DNA from: Shewanella electrica
Lineage (GTDB): Bacteria; Pseudomonadota; Gammaproteobacteria; Enterobacterales; Shewanellaceae
Assembly (NCBI RefSeq): GCF_022321485.1
Contig: NZ_JAKOGG010000003.1
Location: forward strand, 124,001-188,000
Reading direction: 5' to 3'
DNA: 64,000 bases
Below the pieces are notes generated by a model. That model saw nothing but the letters and a program-made list of their open reading frames with translations, was not told the DNA's origin and searched no databases. This document shows positions 54,025 through 64,000 of this stretch, piece by piece. Made by a program: the position numbers and the translations under genes. How positions within the stretch are numbered: position 1 is the first letter of the stretch; each line of letters starts with the position of its first letter.

Positions 54025-55596
54025 ATGGGGTTAGAGATCTCTTTATTCGACCTAGAGCGCCAACTGCTAGCGGCGATGTACAGCATCAGCAGCGAACTAA
54101 ACAGCAGCTTAAACTATGCTGAGTCAACCAATAACGTGCTGAAAATACTGCACAATCAATGCAAGTTATTGTGTGGCATGTTGACCTTGCTGGATGAAGA
54201 ACGCGACATTTTGATGATTAAGTCGCTGCACAACCCAAGCCAGTCTTCACCATGCGCAGACAAAGCGGTGTTCTACAAAGTGGGCGAAGGCATTGTTGGT
54301 GAAGTGCTGCAACACGGCAGCGCCATCGTGATTCGCCAAATCGGCCACGACTCGCGCTTTGCCGACAAGTTAGCGCTGTACGACTACGACAAACCGTACA
54401 TTTGTGTGCCACTGCGCGACGGCAGTAACAAGGTGATTGGTGCCTTGTCGGCACAGCCGCCAATGTGTGGTGACGCCGAACTCAGCGCACTATCACGCTT
54501 TTTGGAGATGGTCGCCAACCTGATCGCCAAAAACGTGCAACTGGCCTACAAAGTCGAAACCAAAGAAAAACAGCTGGTGGATGAACGCGACGGCCTGCGC
54601 CGCAAAGTACGCAACAACTACAGCTTTAAAAATCTGGTCGGCCACACCAAGGCGATGCGGCAGATCTTTGAACAGATCCGTCTCGTCTCACGCTGGGACT
54701 CCACCGTGCTGCTGCGCGGCGAATCCGGCACCGGCAAAGAGTTGGTCGCCAATGCAATCCACTACAACTCACCACGTGCCAACAATCCGTTTATCAAACT
54801 CAACTGCGCCGCCCTGCCCGATAACCTGCTGGAATCTGAGTTATTTGGTCATGAAAAAGGCGCCTTTACTGGCGCGGTTAAGCAGCGCAAAGGCCGCTTT
54901 GAGATGGCACACAACGGCACCATTTTCCTCGATGAAATTGGCGAAACCAGCCCAGCGTTTCAGGCCAAACTGCTGCGAGTATTGCAGGAGAAAGAGTTTG
55001 AACGGGTCGGCGGCACCAGCACCATATCGGTCAATGTGCGGATTATCGCCGCCACCAACCGTAACCTCGAAGAGGAAGTGAGTCAGGGCACGTTTCGTGA
55101 AGATCTCTACTATCGCCTCAACGTGATGCCGATGTATCTGCCGCCACTGCGCGAACGCACCGAAGATCTGCCCGAGCTGGCGGAACACATGATCAAACGC
55201 TTAGGTATGGCGCAGCAGCGTGAACTGTCGCTCACCGATAGCGCGGTGCGCGCCATGATGGCCTACAGCTGGCCCGGCAACGTACGCGAGTTGGAAAACA
55301 CGCTCGAGCGCGCATCGGTGTTGAGTGAATCTGGAGTTATTGGCCCCGATTTGGTCAGTTTTAGTCAGCTAGAAGCCCCCAGCCAATCGAGTATTGGCAA
55401 AGCGCCGCTGCCTGCCAGCGCGCACAATGGCGCACCAATGGTGCGGGAGCGGGTATTGGATGAACGCGAGCAGGTCATTGATGCTTTGGAGCGCTCAGGT
55501 TGGGTCAAAGCCAAAGCGGCGCGGTTACTCAACATGACGCCACGGCAAATCGCTTATCGCATTCAGATAATGGATATCGAAATGAAGGAGTTGTAA
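54025..55596 (+). CDS. nifA: NifA, sigma-54-dependent activator of nif genes
   Basis: 523 residues from ATG 54025 (GAGG 5 nt upstream); a GTG at 54019 is too close to the SD. GAF domain (about 25-170), AAA+ domain (about 203-440) with Walker A GESGTGKE (232-239), GAFTGA (279-284) contacting sigma-54 and Walker B GTIFLDEIGE (298-307), and a Fis-type HTH at the C-terminus (KAARLLNMTPRQIAYRI). No Cys-x4-Cys metal motif lies in the linker, so oxygen control should depend on NifL. It binds TGT-N10-ACA sites. Confidence 0.96.
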   Translation: MGLEISLFDLERQLLAAMYSISSELNSSLNYAESTNNVLKILHNQCKLLCGMLTLLDEERDILMIKSLHNPSQSSPCADKAVFYKVGEGIVGEVLQHGSAIVIRQIGHDSRFADKLALYDYDKPYICVPLRDGSNKVIGALSAQPPMCGDAELSALSRFLEMVANLIAKNVQLAYKVETKEKQLVDERDGLRRKVRNNYSFKNLVGHTKAMRQIFEQIRLVSRWDSTVLLRGESGTGKELVANAIHYNSPRANNPFIKLNCAALPDNLLESELFGHEKGAFTGAVKQRKGRFEMAHNGTIFLDEIGETSPAFQAKLLRVLQEKEFERVGGTSTISVNVRIIAATNRNLEEEVSQGTFREDLYYRLNVMPMYLPPLRERTEDLPELAEHMIKRLGMAQQRELSLTDSAVRAMMAYSWPGNVRELENTLERASVLSESGVIGPDLVSFSQLEAPSQSSIGKAPLPASAHNGAPMVRERVLDEREQVIDALERSGWVKAKAARLLNMTPRQIAYRIQIMDIEMKEL

Positions 55597-55612
55597 GCCT
55601 GTTTTGAGTACT

Positions 55613-55628
55613 TGTCGCCTTTGCGACA
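55613..55628. promoter_or_regulatory. NifA upstream activator site of nifB
   Basis: TTGTCG-CCTTTG-CGACAA, a dyad containing TGT-N10-ACA, centred about 106 bp upstream of the predicted nifB start and just after the nifA stop. Confidence 0.78.
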
Positions 55629-55700
55629 ATTGTCATCAACGGACACGACACAACAACCGACAAAGTGAGCTAACTGCATGATTTATATAAGCAGGTATAA

Positions 55701-55716
55701 CGGAACAGGGCTTGCA
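55701..55716 (+). promoter_or_regulatory. sigma-54 promoter of nifB-fdxN-nifQ
   Basis: CGGAACAGGGCTTGCA with GG (55702-55703), N10 and GC (55714-55715); the -12 TTGCA is perfect. Predicted start about 55727, which excludes the upstream ATG at 55725 as the nifB start. Confidence 0.75.
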
Positions 55717-55757
55717 ACCTGAGGATGTATAGTGTTTTTTGCATGCCAGAGGTCTTT

Positions 55758-57098
55758 ATGGAACATCACGTCGATGAGCGTAAGTCAGCTTGTGCCACAG
55801 GCGCCAATCAAGGCGGTTCGGTGAGTCACTTGCTACCCAAGGAGATACAACAACAGATCGAGCGTCATCCCTGTTATTCCAAACAGGCGCATCAATATGC
55901 TCGCATGCATCTGCCGGTCGCTCCGGCGTGTAATATTCAGTGCAATTACTGCAACCGCAAATATGACTGCAGCAACGAATCCCGCCCCGGCGTGGTATCG
56001 CATCTGGTTGATCCGCACGGCGCACTAAAACAGTTTCGCGCCATTAAAAAGCGCGCACCCAATCTGACCGTGGTTGGCATTGCTGGCCCCGGCGATGCAC
56101 TGGCCAATCCAAAAGCCACCTTTAGTGCGCTAAAACTGATCCGTGAAGCAGACCCAACGGCGCAGCTGTGTATTTCCACTAACGGCTTGATGTTGGCCGA
56201 GTACGCCAGCGAACTCGCCGCCCACGGCGTGCATCATTTGACGATTACTATCAATACCATTGACCCGCATGTGGCGGCGAAGATCTATCCGTGGGTTTAT
56301 TACGATCACCAGAGGTTACGTGGTTTGGCCGCGGCAGAGCGATTGATCAGCAATCAGTTGGCTGGACTGGAAGCCGCCGCCAAACTGGGCATGTTGGTCA
56401 AGGTCAATACCGTGCTGATCCCCGGTATTAATGACCAGCACATTGCCGCCTTGTCGGACGCGGTAAAAGCGCGCGGCGCATTGCTACACAACATCATGCC
56501 GCTGATTTCTGCCGCCGAACACGGCACCTATTTTGGCATGACCGGCCAACGCGGCCCGACCGAAGCTGAACTCACTAACGCCCGCAACGCTTCAGGGCAA
56601 TTTATGGCGCAGATGACCCATTGCCAGCAATGCCGCGCCGATGCGGTGGGCACCTTAGGTGGCTGCGGCAGCGAGGCAAGCGACGACACTCCCGCCACAG
56701 CGGACAAACTCGTGCGTGTGGCGGTCGCCACCAATGGTGAGCCGCTACTGAGTACCCACTTTGGTCATGCACGCCAGTTTGAGATCTACCAGTTTGATCA
56801 AGCTAGTGGTCAGTTCTATCTGCTCGAACGCCGCCAAGTGGCGCAATATTGCAGCGGCGCCAGCGAATGCCCGGAAGAGGAAAATGATAAACAAGCGCTG
56901 TTTAACACCATTAGCGATTGTCAGATTGTACTGAGCGCCCGTATTGGCATCAGCCCTTGGCGCACATTAGAACAGATGGGCGTCACGCCCAATGTCGACT
57001 TTGCCTATCAGGCCATTAGCGATGCGCTGCAGCGGTTGGCGCGGCAACAGCAACCTAGCCAACCACAGGAGAGCAATGATGAAGTATGCCATTACTGA
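55758..57098 (+). CDS. nifB: NifB, radical-SAM FeMo-cofactor core synthase
   Basis: 446 residues from ATG 55758 (AGAGG SD). This start is forced by the sigma-54 promoter, which would begin transcription near 55727. The radical-SAM domain has HPCYS and the cluster motif Cys58-x3-Cys62-x2-Cys65 (CNIQCNYC), then GIAGPGDALANP. The C-terminal NifX-like domain (about 325-430) begins VRVAVATNGEPLLSTHFGHA. It builds the Fe8S9C NifB-co precursor. It overlaps fdxN by about 20 bp. Confidence 0.97.
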   Translation: MEHHVDERKSACATGANQGGSVSHLLPKEIQQQIERHPCYSKQAHQYARMHLPVAPACNIQCNYCNRKYDCSNESRPGVVSHLVDPHGALKQFRAIKKRAPNLTVVGIAGPGDALANPKATFSALKLIREADPTAQLCISTNGLMLAEYASELAAHGVHHLTITINTIDPHVAAKIYPWVYYDHQRLRGLAAAERLISNQLAGLEAAAKLGMLVKVNTVLIPGINDQHIAALSDAVKARGALLHNIMPLISAAEHGTYFGMTGQRGPTEAELTNARNASGQFMAQMTHCQQCRADAVGTLGGCGSEASDDTPATADKLVRVAVATNGEPLLSTHFGHARQFEIYQFDQASGQFYLLERRQVAQYCSGASECPEEENDKQALFNTISDCQIVLSARIGISPWRTLEQMGVTPNVDFAYQAISDALQRLARQQQPSQPQESNDEVCHY

Positions 57099-57348
57099 GC
57101 AATGCGTTGGCTGCCATGCTTGTGCCTTGGTCTGCCCCAACAATGCGGTGTTTGCTGACCCAGATAAGCCGCAGCAGTTTATGATCCACCCACGCCGTTG
57201 CACGGGCTGTGAAAACCAATATGACACACCGCAATGCGCCACTATCTGCCCGGTAGAAACCGCCATTGTGGATGAATTGATGATTGCCGTGAATCCCATT
57301 GGCAGTTTAACCGGCATCGTGCCGCTGCATGTTGGGAGAGCGCAATGA
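57079..57348 (+). CDS. fdxN: nif-associated 2[4Fe-4S] ferredoxin
   Basis: 89 residues; ATG 57079 is 7 nt after AGGAG, and ATG 57076 is also possible. Ferredoxin motifs CVGCHACALVCP and, with a longer spacing, CTGCENQYDTPQCATICP. FdxN proteins next to nifB supply electrons for NifB maturation. The gene overlaps both nifB and nifQ (ATGA), so the trio is one translation unit. Confidence 0.92.
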   Translation: MKYAITEQCVGCHACALVCPNNAVFADPDKPQQFMIHPRRCTGCENQYDTPQCATICPVETAIVDELMIAVNPIGSLTGIVPLHVGRAQ

Positions 57349-57896
57349 CCGCATTGACCCGCGCCCAAGAGTTAAGCCAGTTTTGGCAGCCAATTTGCCA
57401 CAGTTACCAGCAAGGGCTAACGGTACTGCCACCATTTTTAGGCCTCAGTGCTGAGGGCTTTCAAGCCTTGTGCGATGACTTTGCCAGTGTCGGACTCACT
57501 GTGATTGTCGATACCGCTCAACATCACAGCCCAGTGCGCCGCCTGCGCAATGACTTGCTGGTGATGCGTGAACCGGAGCTGCAGGAGTTATTAGATTTAC
57601 TGCATCAACACAGCAACCCCGACGCCCATTATCAGCAGTTAGCCGCCACGGTCATTGCCTACGGCTGTTTGGGAAGCCAGCATCTGTGGAAAGATCTCGG
57701 TCTGCCTGAGCGGCCGAGATTAAGCCAACTATTTGCGTGGTATTTTCCAGCCCTGTTTCAGCGCAATGATCGCAATATGCGTTGGAAACGCTTTTTGTAT
57801 AAACAGCTATGTGAAAGCGGCGGCGACTATGTTTGTCGCGCACCGAGTTGTGAGCAGTGCAGCACCTATGCCGAATGTTTTGGGCCAGAAAGCTAA
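57345..57896 (+). CDS. nifQ: NifQ, molybdenum delivery for FeMo-co
   Basis: 183 residues. The C-terminal motif Cys164-x4-Cys169-x2-Cys172-x5-Cys178, preceded by MRWKRFLYKQLCE, is the NifQ Mo-Fe-S cluster site. The RNDLLVMREPEL segment is also conserved. NifQ supplies molybdenum to NifEN/NifH. Last gene of nifB-fdxN-nifQ. A 7-bp stem follows at 57898-57926 but without a T-run. Confidence 0.95.
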   Translation: MTALTRAQELSQFWQPICHSYQQGLTVLPPFLGLSAEGFQALCDDFASVGLTVIVDTAQHHSPVRRLRNDLLVMREPELQELLDLLHQHSNPDAHYQQLAATVIAYGCLGSQHLWKDLGLPERPRLSQLFAWYFPALFQRNDRNMRWKRFLYKQLCESGGDYVCRAPSCEQCSTYAECFGPES

Positions 57897-57972
57897 ACCG
57901 CCAACAGCCCATGAGACTATTGGCGGCTTAAGCAGGACGCATTACGCACGAATGCACGTGCAGTGCGGCGAA

Positions 57973-58287
57973 TTAATCAAGATAAGAGCAGCAGTAATCG
58001 GTCAGTTGATGGATCTTCAGTTTAAAGCTGGCGTTAGCTGGCACGTTAAAGCTTTCGCCACCCACCACTTGTTGCCATGCGCTACTGCCCGGTAACAAAA
58101 TCTCCAGCTCGCCTGCGGTGATCTCCATCAGCTCAGCAGCAGCGGTGCCAAACTCATACTCGCCCGGCAGCATAATGCCTAAGGTTTTTACCGTACCATC
58201 AGCAAAGGTCACTTTGCGACTGGTGACCTTACCATCGAAATACACATTGGCCTGTTTGGTCACGCTGACATTTTCAAATTGCGACAT
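57973..58287 (-). CDS. ppnP: pyrimidine/purine nucleoside phosphorylase
   Basis: 104 residues from ATG 58287 (GGGGAG 5 nt upstream). Cupin fold of the PpnP (YaiE, DUF1255) family: [53 protein letters not shown]. It splits nucleosides to base and ribose-1-phosphate. Monocistronic, convergent with nifQ, and marks the right boundary of the nif block. Confidence 0.94.
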   Translation of the reverse strand: MSQFENVSVTKQANVYFDGKVTSRKVTFADGTVKTLGIMLPGEYEFGTAAAELMEITAGELEILLPGSSAWQQVVGGESFNVPANASFKLKIHQLTDYCCSYLD

Positions 58288-58467
58288 TACCACTCCCCAA
58301 AAGTTATCAAGTTAGCTATTGCTTCATTATCGCGCAGCAGTGTGCCGTAGCCATCAATGACCGCCAATAGCGCCGCTGCCATAACACAATAAAAAACCGA
58401 CTTTACTGAACATAATCCAATAAAGCGAACATTTAATAGGGAAAAGCTTAAAGATAGCGGTGCATTA

Positions 58468-59441
58468 TCAGTGAGATGATACTGCTAAGCATTGGTCAGC
58501 CGCAGGACCAGACCACATATTGATGCAGTTACGCCCCTGCTGTTTGCTTTGATACAAGGCCGAATCCGCGTTCTGCAATAGTTGCGCGGCGTTCATGGCT
58601 TCGTTGGGGGTCACGCAGTTGATACCGATACTCACGGTCACGATGGAGCAGACATCGGAGGTTTCGTGAGGTAACTGTAATGCGGCGATATTGGTAAGGA
58701 TACGTTGTGCGCAGGCACGCGCGCCGACAGCATCAGTAAATGGCATTAAGCAAGCAAACTCTTCACCGCCGTAACGACAACAGATATCCGCCGAGCGGCG
58801 CACCGATTGCTTGATCGCATCAGCCACTTTACGCAGACACTGGTCGCCCGCGAGGTGACCATAGTTGTCGTTATAACGTTTGAAAAAATCCACATCAAGC
58901 ATCAACAACGCCAGACTACGTTGCTCGCGTAAACACAGGTGCCAATTGATGTTTAACGCTTCATCAAAGCGGCGGCGGTTGTAGAGTCCGGTTAGACCAT
59001 CGACCAAGGCCATGTTACGCATCAGGTCCATTTGCAGTTTGAGGGTGAGATGGGTCATGACCCGCGCGCTGACAATCAGCGGATTGAACGGCTTAGTAAT
59101 AAAGTCGACCGCGCCGGTTTCAAAACCGCGCGCTTCCACGTCGGATTCGGTTTCGGCGGTGACAAAAATCACCGGAATATCTTGGGTAGCTTCGGTGTGA
59201 TTGAGCGTTTCGCACACTTGGTAGCCATCCATTCCCGGCATAACGATGTCGAGCAGAATTACATCGGGGCGGTGTTGAATCGCTTGTTGAATGGCGCTTT
59301 CGCCGTTGGTGGCCATTAACACATCAAAATCCGCTTTAAAGACTTCATGTAACGCGCGGATATTAATCGGTTGATCGTCAACCACCAGCAATACTGGCCT
59401 TAATCCATTACGGTAATATTGCTCAATCACGGCATTACGTT

Positions 59442-59445
<4 letters not shown>
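58468..59445 (-). CDS. response regulator with GGDEF diguanylate cyclase output
   Basis: 325 residues. Receiver (about 16-130) with VDDQ, phosphoacceptor Asp66 (ILLDIVMPGMDG) and ITKPF. GGDEF domain (about 150-310) with the active motif GGEEF (226-230) and an inhibitory RxxD site RSAD (217-220) five residues upstream, so an active, product-inhibited cyclase. It overlaps the hybrid kinase gene by 4 bp (ATGA), so that kinase is the likely phosphodonor. Confidence 0.95.
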
Positions 59446-63905
<4,460 letters not shown>

Positions 63906-64000
63906 TATGTTGTTCTCCCTGAGCTGCCAGCGGCTGTTGACCTTTAGTGTTATGGTTTCAACTGTTCCACCATTTCCACAAACCGTTCCACCCCTCTACC

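Noticed and set aside
57898-57926. Terminator after nifQ
   Set aside because: A 7-bp stem exists but there is no T-run and the loop is long.

Overview
The window looks like a chromosome segment of a diazotrophic, facultatively anaerobic gammaproteobacterium of the Alteromonadales, most like Shewanella. The reasons are the yheV-yheS...yheT-yheU-prkB...crp neighbourhood, a frdABCD fumarate reductase next to a DcuS/DcuR-type two-component system, an extra MksBEF-type condensin, and several c-di-GMP and PAS signalling proteins. No rRNA or tRNA gene was seen, so the genus is an inference. Coding density is high, GC is about 50%, and only the truncated gene at the left edge is clearly AT-richer.

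Region by region. 1-7.4 kb: a truncated unknown gene, a 1100-residue ankyrin protein, an EAL phosphodiesterase, a small unknown protein, and a BlaI-type repressor with an M56 peptidase-TonB fusion behind two dyad operators. 7.4-14.2 kb (mostly minus strand): glutathione peroxidase, a CitA/DcuS-type sensor and its regulator, and frdABCD, which has a leader containing a possible short Cys/His-rich peptide. 14.7-18.5 kb: an EEP-family hydrolase, a CBS protein, an intact IS5-type MITE with a TTAG target duplication, and a transglutaminase-merT-merP operon. 18.8-24.3 kb: an SMC (DUF3584)/MksE/MksF operon with no MksG/JetD nuclease. 24.5-32.2 kb: yheV, yheS, a TIGR02444-like gene, an unknown gene, yheT, yheU, prkB, a Sel1-repeat protein and crp.

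32.2-44.7 kb: a PepSY/response regulator/sensor kinase operon, a GST, an FKBP, mtgA, an S9 peptidase, a Fur-box-preceded PepSY-TM/unknown/TonB-receptor operon, a 20-unit heptanucleotide repeat array, a MarR/DUF3861 divergent pair and a small secreted protein. 44.8-57.9 kb: an accessory nitrogen-fixation block, nifF, rnfABCDGEH, an alpha/beta hydrolase, nifLA and nifB-fdxN-nifQ. Its order resembles the rnf1-nifLAB-fdxN-nifOQ 'minor' nif cluster of Azotobacter. Four upstream regions (nifF, rnfA, nifL, nifB) each hold a TGT-N10-ACA NifA site 95-135 bp upstream of a predicted start next to a GG-N10-GC sigma-54 promoter, so the block reads as one regulon. nifHDK is absent and must lie elsewhere. 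58-64 kb: ppnP and a CHASE/PAS hybrid kinase with Hpt, translationally coupled to a REC-GGDEF cyclase.

How the genes work together: NifL (redox/nitrogen sensor) restrains NifA. NifA would switch on NifF and Rnf (electron supply) and NifB/FdxN/NifQ (FeMo-co assembly and Mo supply). FrdABCD with the DcuSR-like pair and CRP serve anaerobic respiration.
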